From assembly GCA_014549065.1 (NCBI GenBank), contig JACDOX010000107.1, positions 709,824-773,823 on the forward strand: DNA of 64,000 nucleotides. The letters are read 5' to 3'. The stretch is from Cardinalis cardinalis. Its lineage: Eukaryota > Chordata > Aves > Passeriformes > Cardinalidae. Both the position numbers and the translations under genes were made by a program. Below are positions 47,822-59,800 of the stretch, piece by piece (the stretch's first letter is position 1; every line of letters begins with the position of its first letter). The notes beneath the pieces were generated by a model. The model was not told the DNA's origin. It worked only from the letters and a program-made list of their open reading frames with translations, and searched no databases.

Positions 47822-50800
47822 AGCGCCGCCCAGATGTGCGCGCCGCCCCGCCCAGATGTGCACCCTGCCCGCAGCTGGAGGGGACAGCCCGGGGCACGGC
47901 CCTGCGAGGGCTCCCGAGACTGGCTCCTGCGCCCCCTCCAGCCCCGCACCCCCGCACCCCTCCAGCCGCACGCCCCGCGCCCTTTGCAGCGCGCAGCCCC
48001 GCAGCCCCGGCGCCCGAGCCCCGCTGCCCGCAGACCCAGCCCTGCCCCTGCGCAGCCCGGCCCTGCCCGCGCGTGGGCTGCGGGGGGAGCCCCGCTCCGA
48101 GCGGGAGCTGCGCTTGGCGTCTCCCATTAACCCCACTCCCGGCCCGAGATCGCGGGGCGCTGCCCACCTGGGCTCAGCCCCTCCCAGCACGCGTAGTTTT
48201 TTCTCCCAAGGGAGTGTAAAAGTCGAGCCTCAGGCANGGTCTCCTGCCCATGGGGAATTTTGGGGTGCGGGGTGAAGCAGGCGGGAGCTTCAGGACTGTG
48301 ACCCCGCTCCTGCAGGACATTGGGAATGGCGTGGGTGCGGCACACGGCTCCGCTCACTGTGGAGAGCCAGCCCAGCTGTGTCACTGACTTTGTCATTTTA
48401 TTAGGAGGGAGGACTTGTTGTTCCTTTGTGCTTGGCTGTGAAGGAAATGAAAAGCCTATCCAAAGGTCTGTTTTGAATGAAACAATCCTCCCCAGGGCAC
48501 GTTGCTGTGCTGGAAAGGTCATGAGGGCTTGTGAAACCCAGCGCCAGGACGCCTAGTGACTGCCTCCCGAAATGCGAGGCATCCCTCCCGCCACAGACAG
48601 GGCCCTGCTGACACCGGATCCCAGCCGTGGGTGCAGGAGGAGAGGCGGCAAGCTGTGCCCAGAGGCGAAGTCCATGTTCAGCCGGGACTGCTTTACGAGC
48701 CAGCCTGGCTCCGGGAGCCTCCCTTCCAGCACAATGCCCCTGCTGATGCTCCCTGCTGCTGCCAGTGCTCCCGGTCTGGGAGCCCACAGTTGGCAGCCCC
48801 GCTGCAGGCTGGGGGGCACCATCCTGCCCCAAGGGCAGCGCTGGGCTCGGCAGGGCGGGCAGCGCCCACACGGGCAGGATGTCACCGGGAGCAGTGAGGC
48901 GTGAGGCGTGAGTCATGCTGAGACAGTGTCTTACAGTATGGGAGGGGAGGCAGAGCGTCCTGCAAGAGCCTCCACCCTGCCTCCTGCCCATTCTCCCTGC
49001 CCTGAGGCACCAGTACATGCTGGCANCCGTATTTCAGCCACACCACATCCCCCTGTGCCCAGACACAGCACTGAGCACCCAGCTGGGTTACCCAGGCCAG
49101 GACTCCTCCTCATGCCACCAGGGGTGCAGCTGGCACTCTGGGGAAATACAGGGGACAAGACATNTCCTCTCCCCCCTCTGGTGGCCCTGCTCCCCCTCCT
49201 ACAGGGTGCCAGGCTGCTCTGGGGCCACGGACTGGCTCGGACAGACGCCTTCAGCTGCAATCCCTTTTAAGGCAGGTTATGTGCAGGCCAGCAGCTGAAA
49301 ACTGCCCTCCTGCAAGTCTCTCCAGCTGGCCAGCCCTGTGGCCAGTCCCCATGGACCACTTGGCCCAGCTCCTCCTGTGTCAGGAATGCTCCCTCCCCGG
49401 CTGGGGCAGCAGGTGCCCGTGCATGGCACCGCAGACCAAGTGACCCGGCTGGAGCAGAGCCTGGCTGTCCCCTCCTCTCTGTGTCCCCATGGACCTTCTG
49501 GAGATTGTTCTGTTCACTCAAGAGAGCAGGCACAGGACGTGGGCCACTCTCACAAAGAAGGCAGCACNGAGCCACATGGTGCTCTCTGCCAACCCTGCCT
49601 GCACGGGGCTGTGTGCCTGCTGGCCCCTCGTGGCTCTTGGCTGTCCTGGCTGGCCCTGCTGGGTTACCAGAGCCCATGGACCTTGGGCTACACCCAGCCT
49701 GCTTCACCAGGAGTGAGCCCAAGCACGGAGCTGTGTGCCCTGCAAACCTACATGACTCCCACAGGCCCATCTCAGCGGGAAGGCTGCTGTGGGGCACAGC
49801 CCTGGATCCTGCACCCCATGGGAGCTGTGCCTGCGCCCTGCCCACTGCTGTCCCCTGATCAGCTGGCATGCACAGGGCTGGGGCAGCACAGCAAAGCCAT
49901 CTGGCAGAGGGCCCCAGCAGGGAGGGAGGAAGGGCTCCAGATGCTCCCAGAGCANGGCAGCATCTCGGGAGCCCATGGGATACTGCCTCTTGCCCACTTG
50001 ACAGGGAGCAGGTCCATAAACACTTGGAATGCGGGTGTACAAAACCCATCAGTGCTCTGTGATGGAGCAGTGCCACTGTGCTGCAGGGAGCTGGCTGGAA
50101 ACGCTGCAGAGGCTGACATTTGGGGTCACTGCTCCTCCTGCTATCCAGGGTCCCCCCAGGACACAAAACCGACTGTATGGGAGCATTCTTGGAGTGGCAG
50201 TGAGCAGCAGCCAGCTCACCCCTCTTCATCGGGGTGCTGCCCATGGTGCCATGCCCACGCATACAGACAAGGTCATCCAGTGGGCAGCTCCAGTGCTGGG
50301 CAGAGACAGCACCAGGGAGCCGCAGGAGAAGGGCAGGGGTGGTATTTTCAGCAAAGCCAGGTCCCACCCAAAGCATCATTTCAAATCAAGGTTCATAGCC
50401 TGACAGGGAAACAACCCAGCCAGCGCCAAGGAGAGCAGCCTCTTCAGGAAAGCACAGCTTTATCTTATCTGCAGACCTTGTTCCAGCTAATTTAACCATT
50501 AGACTGAGCATGCCTCAGCTGTCAATGGCCTCTGATAGGAATCTGTGGGTGAGGCTCTATCCTGCAGCATCAGGCGCCAGCGCTCCCCGGTNGCATGGCA
50601 ACAGCCCTCGGAAAACCTGGGCTGTCTCACTTGTTTGTTTGGGTGGTGTTGTTATGGCCAGGGCTATGCCCTCCCTTGGCAAGAACCAGCACCAGCTCCC
50701 CAGCTCCATCTGTGCCCTGTTTTGTGAAAGGTCCCTCCAGCCCCCAAGAGTTTCTTGGGCTCCTTGGGCAGAGTTGCAAGTCAGGAGCTCCTGGGTGTGC

Positions 50801-53747
50801 CAGCGCTGCCTGCCTCAAGCATCTTGGCCACTGGTGACTACTGCAGTAACAAATGGAAAAGCCACTGGCATCTNTGCAGGCAGGGCAGTGACATAAGCCA
50901 ATTTGGGTTTGTTTTGCTAACACAGCAAGAAAAAAAACAGCTGTTTCCATGTGGCAGACCAGCCCATCTGCCCAGGCAGCAGCTCCAGGCTCCCCCTCCT
51001 GCCCCACCTCGCTGGAGTGGGGTAGGGGCTTCCACAGTTCTCACAGCCCCAGCAGCCTTGCACAGAGGGGAGAGGATGCACCAGTGAGGGTGTGACCCAG
51101 GGCCAGTGACACCCCGGTCCAGCACTGTCCCAGCACTCTCACAACTGCGAGTCCTGCAAAACCTCCCTCCCTGGCCATGTTTCAGCCCACACTTGTGCAT
51201 GTCAAAGGCCCTCTCAGCCAAGACTATTTGTTGCAAAATATGCACCACACAACCCAGCGTGGAACTCTAATTTGACACGAAAATTATAGGATGGCTTAAA
51301 ACAAGCCTGGCAGAAGCTGGGGGAGCTGCCAGGCGCGTGATGCCATCAAGAGGAGCTCTCGGTGTGCCCTGCAACGGGGGCTGGCAGGCTCTGCCCCCAC
51401 TCCCCTCCATCCCCTCGGATCTGCACGCGGCTAATCCCATTACCAGACAGACAGGAAAACAACGGCACCGAGGCGGCTGTCAGGGCAAATTACACCCGAA
51501 GGAAAACCTCTGGGATACATCTTCATAGANCTGACAGGGGGCTGCTGCCTGGGAGGAACTGTGAGCAGGCAGCAGCAGGAAAGGCCTTGGGGGGCTTGGG
51601 AAGGGGCTGGGAAAGGGGCACTCTGCGGGTTTGTGGCACACCCACCAGCACACCAGCACACTGCCACGGTGCTGGAGAGCCCCAAACGGCTTGAGCCTGT
51701 CAAATATGCTCGCTGCCACGCCAAGATCTGTGCTCTGTGCCCTTGGGGACACAGTGCAGAGCCGTCCTGCCTTGGGCACGGGCAATCACATGTCTGCTTC
51801 CAGCTGAGGCTGTAAAAACACTTCCAGGCCAGCTNGGGCAGCTGGCTGCCCCCACAGCCCCTTGTCAGGTCAGCTCTCAGGCTCAGAGGCAGGGTGTGAA
51901 TTATCACCACGGGGTCAATGTTACACCGCACCAGCAATAACAAACACGGAGCGCGGATGGAGCACGCAAGGCTGGGGACAACAGGGACACGGTGCAGCTT
52001 CCATCCCTGGGACAAAAGGGTGTGGCAGCCCTTGTCCTCCTTTCCAACCCTGCCAAGATGTGGAAAATCTCCTCCAATTCCACCCAGGTTCCCTGAATCT
52101 CCCTGAGTACAGTGTGGCCAAAGTCTCCGCTGCCATCTGCTCTTTTCTGCAAGTTTCCATTAGCGGCAGCCCAAGGAAACCTCCTGGCTAAATCCTGCTG
52201 GGGGAGGATTTGGTACATTTTCCTGGCATGGCCTGGCTGTTTCTATTGTGGCTATCAAATGGGGCCAGGATTGTCAAGGAAGCAAAGTCTGCTGCTTTGG
52301 AAAGCTGCCCAGTGTCCAGGAGGGGTTTTCTCTGCCTGCCAGGGAGATGCACGTGGGTGCTGGGGCTGGCAGGGACTGTGCACAGCACTCAGGGGCTACT
52401 CTCATGGGGTCTGTGCCAGGGATCACCTCCCCAGCCTCCCTGGCAGCACCACTTGCCCTGGACTGGCTCCAGGCTGTTGATGCCACACCTTTTATTCCTG
52501 GTTAAAAATTCACTGTAGGTGAAGGCAAAAGGGTGCAGAAGTGTTTGCTCTCTCTGTGAGCACGCAGCTCAGCGTGGTCACGCCGTGGCAGCGGAGCAGG
52601 AAGGTGAAAAGGATGTGATTACTGTGCTCTGACATCCCCAGGCACGCCAGAGGGCCCGGCCAGAGCAGGAGAGAGGAGGAGGAGGAGTCACAGGTTTGCT
52701 CACACTGGCAGCCTGCACTCCTCCATCCCGGCACAGGTATTGCCCCCCCAGCANCCTGCCCCTGGGCACTCCAGGAGCCCCTCGAGCTCCCAGGGATGGT
52801 TCCCAGCTGCTCACCCTGCTGAAAACCTGAAGGCTGCTGCAGAGCTCTGCCTGCATCCTGGGGTGTTCCCTCGTGGATGCCCCCAGGCAGCAACACTGGT
52901 GAGGGGGAGCCAGCAGCACCCTCAGCAGGGCCACAGCCACAGCCTGCACCTGCAGCTCTCCCTGTGTGACACTGCAGGGCACTGCACTGGCAGGGGGATT
53001 TACAGCCCACGTCCTTCTCCTCTGCTTGGTTTTGTGCCATTCCTTCTTCTTCAGCCCTGCCTGCCCACCCACAGCCTCTCCAGTATTTACAGCCAGTCCT
53101 TTAACCTCCCACTGGGACCAAGCCAAAGCTCAGCTGGGCCAGGAGAGCCCCTCTGCTGACTGCAGGGAGCAGCTGAGCCAGCTCTGGGCCGTGTGGAAAC
53201 AAGCTGTGCTTACTNGGGCACTTTCAATATCCCATCTTAAATCACATCTTCCAGCACTTCATCCCTTTTGGCTCCTGTTTATTGACTTCCCAGCAAATGC
53301 TTTCAATCTGTCTGGCTCCCCTGCCTGGCTGTGCTGCTCTGGCCCCAGTGTCCCCAGGCCATCCTGTCCTGCTGTCCCCCTGCNTCTCAGGAGCCCTCCA
53401 CACCAGGATGGCTGCATCCCCATCCCTGCATGGACTGGCTCAGAGGTACCCAGGGCTGCCNTCATCATTCCCAGCCCTACCAGCTCCTTTCCTGGTGTTT
53501 CCCATGTGTGCTNTGCCTCTCTGGGAGCAGCCTTTGGGCACTCTCCATCCCTTTTCTGGGCCACAAAGGATGGCAGAAGCTGTGCAGCTCCGTTTCTGGT
53601 GGCACAGGCACCCTCAGCGTTGTGTTGAGAAGCCCCAGTGGGTGACAATCCTGCTCCTCCTGCAGCCTGGGCACACCCAGGCTGGCCCCCATCACCCACA
53701 CTGCCCTCAGAATAGTTTTACCAGCTGCTGAGTTCTCTGCTGAGCTC

Positions 53748-53778
53748 TGCTGGCTCCCAGGNNNCCTGGGAGCCAGCA
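53748..53778. repeat. 14-bp inverted repeat around a 3-N gap
   Basis: The arms TGCTGGCTCCCAGG and its exact reverse complement flank NNN at 53762-53764. This could be a real hairpin or an assembly fold-back. Confidence 0.9.
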
Positions 53779-54474
53779 AGTGAAACGGCCCAGGACAAAT
53801 TCACAGGGCTTGGGGGATTTCCAAGCAAAGCTGTGTCCACTTTGTTCTCTATTTTCATCTGTACCCTGGAGAGCTTGTCTGTAATCACCAGGGCCCTCGA
53901 CTTTTTTATCTCACTAGCAAGTCCAAGCTGAAAAAAAAATAAAATATTTGACATCCCTGAGGGGAAGGATGTTTTCCAAGCCTCAAGTAAAGGAGCACTT
54001 TAAGCTCACATAGGCCTCCCAAAAATAAATACAAAAATGCATCAAGGATCAGGGGTCAGAGCTGCTTTCCCTGCTTGAGCAAAGTGCCACTCTGCTGTGT
54101 CTGTGCCCTGGTCCCCACACTGACCCATGAGCACAGGGACAGCCCCAGCCCCCCAGCACACACAGATAATCCCATACAGGACCCCAAAGCCTTCCTACAG
54201 CCCTCAGGATCCTGCTCTCAACACCCGCCCTGGGGGTACCTGCTGTACCTGGGGACACTTTGTGTCACGAGAGGCACCCAGTGCCTCCACCCACCTGCGG
54301 GCGGGGGACATTGCCCACCCAGAGCCTGAGCAGCCAGGTTGTGCCCTGTGGCACAGCAGGATGCTGTGATATTTGCAGGCTTCCCATGGTGCAGCAGAAC
54401 TGAATTTTGTCTATTTTTGATTTCATTCCATTCCTTCAGCAAAACTCTCATGGGGAAAAGAAAATGTAAGGATT

Positions 54475-54490
54475 AAAAAAAAAAAAAAAA
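54475..54490. repeat. Poly(A) tract, 16 bp
   Basis: An uninterrupted run of A on the plus strand. No retroposon body was recognised next to it. Confidence 0.9.
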
Positions 54491-54689
54491 GGGAAAGGAA
54501 TCGAGGGGAAAGCCAGCCCATGGTGGGATCCTGCTGGCATTGCCTGGCTGGTGCACAGCATGGGGAGGAGAATCAGCCTGGCAGGCCATCAGGGAAGCTC
54601 CCTGCTGCAGGGCANGGCCACAGGCTAGCAGAGAGGCTGGCATGTTAAGCTCGTTAATTAATGATGGGAAATAAGAGTTGCAAGGGGAG

Positions 54690-55290
54690 ATGGGTTGGTG
54701 CCGAGGGCGTTGCTGGCAGCTCTGCTGGGCCCCGGAGGAGCGATGGGCACCCCCAGCTCAGCACCGCTGCTGCTGCACGGGGCGAATTGTGGCAGCGAGG
54801 GCCGAGCTGCGGGTCAGGGGAGGAGCCGAGGGCGCCGCCGCTCTGATTTACAGCGCAGCCCTGTCCCTAAAGCATCCCTGGGTCAGGTCTCCATGGAAAC
54901 CGCCCCAAAACACGAACACACGGAGCCCGTTCCCGGGCCGGGAGCTGCGCTGCCGAGCCCTCCGTGCCTGGGAAAGGCTCCGTGCCCTGGGATTGCTGCC
55001 AGCGGGGAAAAGCCGCTGCTCCCTGCCGGCCCCGTCCGCAGCTGGGCCCGCTGCATTTCCCAGCTGTGCTGTGCTGTGCTGTGCCCGGGGCTGCCAAGCA
55101 CCCTTCTGCACGGCACGGAGCAGCTGCGGGGCTGCGGCTGGCTCCGGCCATCGCGGGCACGGCCAGCAGGGAGCCCCACGGGGCTCTGCGGGAGCGAGAC
55201 ACGAGGGGCGAGCCCCGCAGCAGTTCCCAGAGCCGCTGTTTGGCTTGGCAGCCCCAGCTCCGTGCCGAGGGGANCAGCTGGATGTCTCAA
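54690..55290. promoter_or_regulatory. Orphan CpG island between CRIP1 and CRIP2
   Basis: A CG-dense block of about 600 bp that is not at the start of any gene I recognise. It lies about 7 kb upstream of CRIP1 exon 1 and just past the CRIP2 3' end. Long ORFs in it are expected from the base composition. Confidence 0.5.
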
Positions 55291-55757
55291 ACCAGGCCTG
55301 GCAGCTGGGCTGCGGTCTGGCTGGGGACAGGGCAGCCCCCAGGGGCTGGGCAATGCCGCACACTGCATTCCTGCCCTGCTGCTGCCAGGCTGAGCTGACC
55401 CGAGGGCAGCCCCGCTCAGGCACTGTGCCTGCTCAGCAAGCCCGGGCTGGGGGGAGCAGTGGCATCTGCTCTTTAACTTCTCTCCACTGGTTTCCCACTC
55501 CCCAAAGCTGGGAAGGACTCACCCCACCGCACCCCATCCTGTCTGCAGGGCCAGCACAGCTTCCTACAAGGCTGTTGTGCTCANAGCGCAGGAACAGCTC
55601 CTCGGGAGGAGCTCGGGCTCCGCTGGAGCTGCTCAGGCCGGCCCCAGGAGGAGCCAGCTGGGATGGGGCTGCAGGGTCCCACCTGCTCGTGGCGTGGTGT
55701 GCGCAGCCTCCCCCACCTCCACCCGGAGCTGAGCTGCACAGCACATCTCTCAAAACC

Positions 55758-55763
55758 TTTATT
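55758..55763 (-). terminator. CRIP2: Candidate CRIP2 poly(A) signal AATAAA
   Basis: The minus strand reads GACAATAAAGG. It lies about 1.0 kb downstream of the CRIP2 stop, which is plausible for the end of the 3' UTR. It is the clearest canonical hexamer on this strand between the stop and the orphan CpG island. Confidence 0.5.
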
Positions 55764-56754
55764 GTCAGCAAATAACAAAAGTCAGCCCCGCAGCAGCGCA
55801 GGGAGCCTGAAGAGAGCNGGGTGCTGGCAGCCAGGGCTCGCTGCCCCGGCCCCCCCTGCTCTCCTGGGCAGCAGCAGGGCTGGGCGTGCACGGGGGACGG
55901 GTGAGAGGGGGCACGTGTCATTCTCCAAAGCAAGGAGCACATTTACAACGGCTTATAAATAAACAACAACAACGAGAAACCTCCGGCTCTGGGAGCAGGG
56001 GGGGTCCTGCTGCCCAGGCCACCAGCCCAATGCGCTCTGTCCTCCAAAGGTGGGGAGAGGAGAGCCCCTTCCCCACCCCAGGGCTGCAGCTGCCAGGTGC
56101 CCCAAACACAGGCTGTGCCCCCAGGGGGATCAGGCTGAGGCACCAACCTAAAGCAGCCCGCAGAGCAGGCTGGGGCACCTGCCCGGGTGCCCCTCAGGGA
56201 TTCAAAGACAGGGATGTAGGGAGCTGCCAGACGCAGCAGTGGACAGGGTCAGCTGTGGGACCAAGGGACAGTGAGAGCCAGGGCATGGAGCCTGGGAAGG
56301 GCCAGGAGAAGGGCAGTGCTGCCAGGTGTCACACATCTCCAGCAGCTGGTGAGGAAGAGGGCTGGGCACCCTCACCCCAAGCACGGAGGGACAGCCTGGA
56401 GCACCCTCCCGTGGTGAGACTCCTGCCACCACCTTCCCCCANCCTCAGCCCTTTGGGTGCCACCCGCCATCCCCTGCCCACGGGGACACCCCCAGAGCTG
56501 CCCTGCTGCAGGAGGGAGGGCTGGGGAGGGCAGAGCGCATTGGGAACCACCAGAGATACCTTCTACCTTAGCCTTAAAACACTGAAGCTTATATTAGAGA
56601 CATGATAATAACCAGGGGCAGGGCTGTCCTGCCAGGAGTAGGGACAGCAGAGAGGGCACAGCTCCGTGGGCAGCCTGGCGAGGCTCTGCTCGGGCTGGGA
56701 GCAGCAGGTTAGTACAGGAGGGGCACAGAGCGTGCGGCAGGGCAGGGANGCTGC
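55764..56754 (-). other. CRIP2: CRIP2 3' untranslated region (inferred)
   Basis: About 1 kb of GC-rich DNA between the CRIP2 stop and the AATAAA at 55758-55763. No repeat was recognised in it. Confidence 0.5.
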
Positions 56755-56822
56755 CTAGGGCTGGTTCTTCGCCTCAGGGTCTTTGTCGTAGATGTAGCTC
56801 CCCACAGCTCCGGTGTTGACAC
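56755..56822 (-). CDS. CRIP2: CRIP2 coding exon 8 and stop
   Basis: The exon is 68 bp with acceptor CCGTGCAG. It encodes VNTGAVGSYIYDKDPEAKNQ plus P, then TAG at 56757-56755. The C-terminus is of the CRIP2 type (human ends in DRDPEGKVQP as I recall). Confidence 0.95.
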
Positions 56823-59800
56823 CTGCACGGGGTGAGAAACAGCAGGGTGAGGACAGGGCAGGAAGGTGGCAGGTGTAGGAGTGTGCTCTTTGTTGACAGA
56901 GTGACAAAACTATCCTTTGTCCCCTTAAAAGGAAAGAAGCCCAGAAGTTTCCTCAATTAAGTGAAAAGACACTTCCATAGGACTTGGGGGACTTCACCTC
57001 AAACTTAGGGANAGCAAATTGGACAGAAGCCAAAAAGTCCCACCTGGGCAATTAACTAGAAAAGGACATGAACAAAGAAACTAAAGGCTTTTGTAAAGTG
57101 CTTTACCAGGAGCAAGAACGTCTAACACCTGGCTCGGTTTTTCTGTGTTTTATTTTGCCTTTTGTTAAACCTTTTTGTTTCCAACACTGCAACAGAGGCC
57201 ATCCTGCTGATTTTTATGCCTCCAAGGGTAGTTGAGCTATCTTGGGTATGTTCTAGACCTCCAAGAGCCTGTTAGACCTGGCTCGAGGAGGTTACTCTAA
57301 CAGGCATGCTCCAGGGAGCNGTCCCCTCTGGCTGGTGGCACGAGCATCGACCGGGGCACGTGTCCCTGGTCTGGGTCCCCCCTTGTGTCCCCAGGCTCTC
57401 ACTCACCCTTTGGCCCAAAGAGGATCCCATAGCAGGGCTTGTGGCAGTAGGGCTGTCCGTCGTGCTGTGCGGGGCAGAGAGAAAAACCTGTCACCTGGGC
57501 TGGGGGCCAGGGAAAATCAGTGCCCAGGGCGTGCCCACCCCTCGTGCTCTTCCCCTGCAGACACCCCAACAACCCCGGCACTTCCCCAGGCTGAGGAAGT
57601 GAGGCTCCTCCCAGCCCTGCCCTCCTGCAAAGGCAGTGGGTGCCATCAGGGTGGCCTGGGACATCTCAGCCGTGCCCCNCTGGCATCCCCAGGTGTGCAG
57701 GCCAGGGCTCTGAGGCTGGCACCCCCTTACCTCGGCGTGTCCCCCCGGGGTCAGNGTCTTGCTGCAGCGCTCACAGCGTAGGCAGGGACGGTGCCAGTCC
57801 TTCCCCAGAGAAGTCACCTTCTCAGCTGGAGTGGGACAAGGAGAGAGGGTCACACCAGCCCCCTGCAACGTGCTGAGGGGGAGCATTCCCCGTGGGGATA
57901 TCACAAAATCGCAGCAGAGCCCTCAGGATCTCCAGCCTCCCACATCCCTCCCAGCGCTCTGGTGCCTCACAGGTGACAGGATGGCTGAGGACAGCTATTC
58001 CCACATGGCAGGTGACACAGCAGGGGATACAAAGCAGATAAAGCCCTGCACCAGGCATATATCCAAGAGAACCCATCCCCGAAGGCCCCTCAGGCACATC
58101 CCTCTGTACCCACAACCCCCTCTCTGATCTAAAGCCCACTCCCAGCCTCCCTGCATGCCCCAGGGCTCCTGCACAGAGACCAGCCCCGTGGGGCCATGTC
58201 ACCCTGCAGGGCCATGTCACCCTGTGGGGCCATGCCACCCTGTGGGGCCATGCCACCCTGCGGGACCATGTCACTCTGCGGGACCATGTCACCCTGTGGG
58301 GCCACGTCACCCTGCGGGGCCATGCCACCCTGCGGGGCCATGTCACCTTGCAGAGCCATGCCACCCCGAGGCAAGCCCACACTGCCCACTTGCCCCCTTA
58401 CCAAAGTAGACCCTCTTGCCACAGCGCGGGCACATGTTGGGCTCCCCGGTGAAGGTGGTGACACTGGAGGCTGGAAGAGAAGAGGACATGTGCCTGGGAA
58501 GCGGGGGGACGTCTCAGCCAGGACACAGCGGGGTGGGGTGGGCCCCACACACAAACCCTGCAGCTCACGCCATCACCAGACACGGTGGCTCTGCAGTGGC
58601 TGCCCAGCATGGCAGAGGGCCAGGCTGCCTGTCCTGCCCTGCCCCTCACCTTTGCTGGGTCCCTTGGGAGGTGCAGCGTTCACCTTCCTCTCCTCCACCT
58701 TCACGGGGTGCTCGATGGGTCCCGGGGCAGTCTGCCCCTCGATCTGCGGCTTGTCGTAGATGTAGGAGCCGGCCCCGCCGATGTTCACCCCTGCAGAGGG
58801 GCACAGAGAGCCTGCAGCGGCGGCCTGGGAGCCCCTGGGGCCTCCATCGTCCCCCCAGCCCCCTGTCCCTCCTCCCCCAGCNCCGCTGAGCCAGGGGCCA
58901 CCGCTGCACTTCAGACCCCGCTTGCTTTCTCCTGACCCAGGCTTCTTCCAGCCNCCTCTGGCATAGGAGACTAACTCCACCTTCTGTTTGAATGGGAATT
59001 TGTTTTTTTAAATATTAAAGAAAAAAAAAGGCAGCTCTCAGAATAGATTCCTCCCTCCCTCCTTCCTTCCCTCCAGCACTCCAGCATCTCTTCTCTCCAT
59101 CTGCACAAGCAGACAGCTGGCCTGGGACTGCAATTTGCTGGCTCAATGCTCAGCCCTGGCTAGCCTGGCTTCTGGGATGTTGCTGGGGCCACCAGTGGGG
59201 ATGAGGGGACCTGGCCCCTCCTGCAGCCCCGAGCCCAGCACCCCAGGCAGGGGGACACACAGGGACGTACCTTTGGGGCCGAACAGTGTGGCATAACAGG
59301 GCTTGTGGCAGAAGGGCTTCCCATCGTGCTGGGGAGAGAGGGCAGCGTTAGGAGCAGTGACCACGGCTCCCTCAGGAGCACCTTCATCTCTGCTGTTCAG
59401 AGACCACCATGGCCATGCCAGCACCCTAGAATGCACCAGTTCTGGGTGTGCAGCACCAGCCCAACCTGGCCTGAGCACTCGGGGTTTCACCTGCATCAAG
59501 CACTCGGGCTGTCAAGCACAGGTCGTGCCCTGGGGCTGGAGCACCAGTGGCCATTGCAGCTCAGCCACGGGCACCTCCATGCCCCAGCCCAGCCACGAGG
59601 CACTGGAGCCAGNGAGGCATGGCCTCAGCCCCTCAGCATGCTGTGCACAGCCAGGCCACTCTCCACGCTCAGAGCACCGTGGGAGCTCAGCTTCGCCCTT
59701 CCCTCGCCTTGGCCCAAGATCAGAGGCCCCGCACGGGCTCTGGTCCCAGCCCAGCTGCTATCGACCCCGCTATCGTCTGGGGTGATTATCGCAGGAAGGC

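Larger units (their letters stand above)
47560..48180 (-). promoter_or_regulatory. CRIP1: CpG-island promoter of CRIP1
   Basis: A CG-dense block spans CRIP1 exon 1 and about 470 bp upstream. No TATA box is seen. A GC-box array lies about 85-110 bp upstream of the ATG. Confidence 0.7.
48181..54689. other. Intergenic region upstream of CRIP1
   Basis: GC-rich DNA with no recognised gene. It contains long stop-poor stretches on both strands (49267-50495), a possible CTCF-like site at 49114-49130, an inverted repeat flanking an NNN gap (53748-53778) and a 16-base poly(A) at 54475-54490. Confidence 0.6.

Noticed and set aside
47213..48130. 305-codon plus-strand ORF over the CRIP1 promoter
   Set aside because: It is antisense to CRIP1 exon 1 and lies in a CpG island with GC-box repeats. 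It is a compositional artefact.
54678..55775. 365-codon plus-strand ORF in the orphan CpG island
   Set aside because: It has overlapping long frames on both strands, no recognisable domain and several Ns. This is expected in CG-rich DNA.
58155..58759. Proline/cysteine-repeat ORFs (for example SPCGAMPPCGAM-type) on the plus strand
   Set aside because: These are the translation of the 18-bp intronic minisatellite, whose period is a multiple of three.
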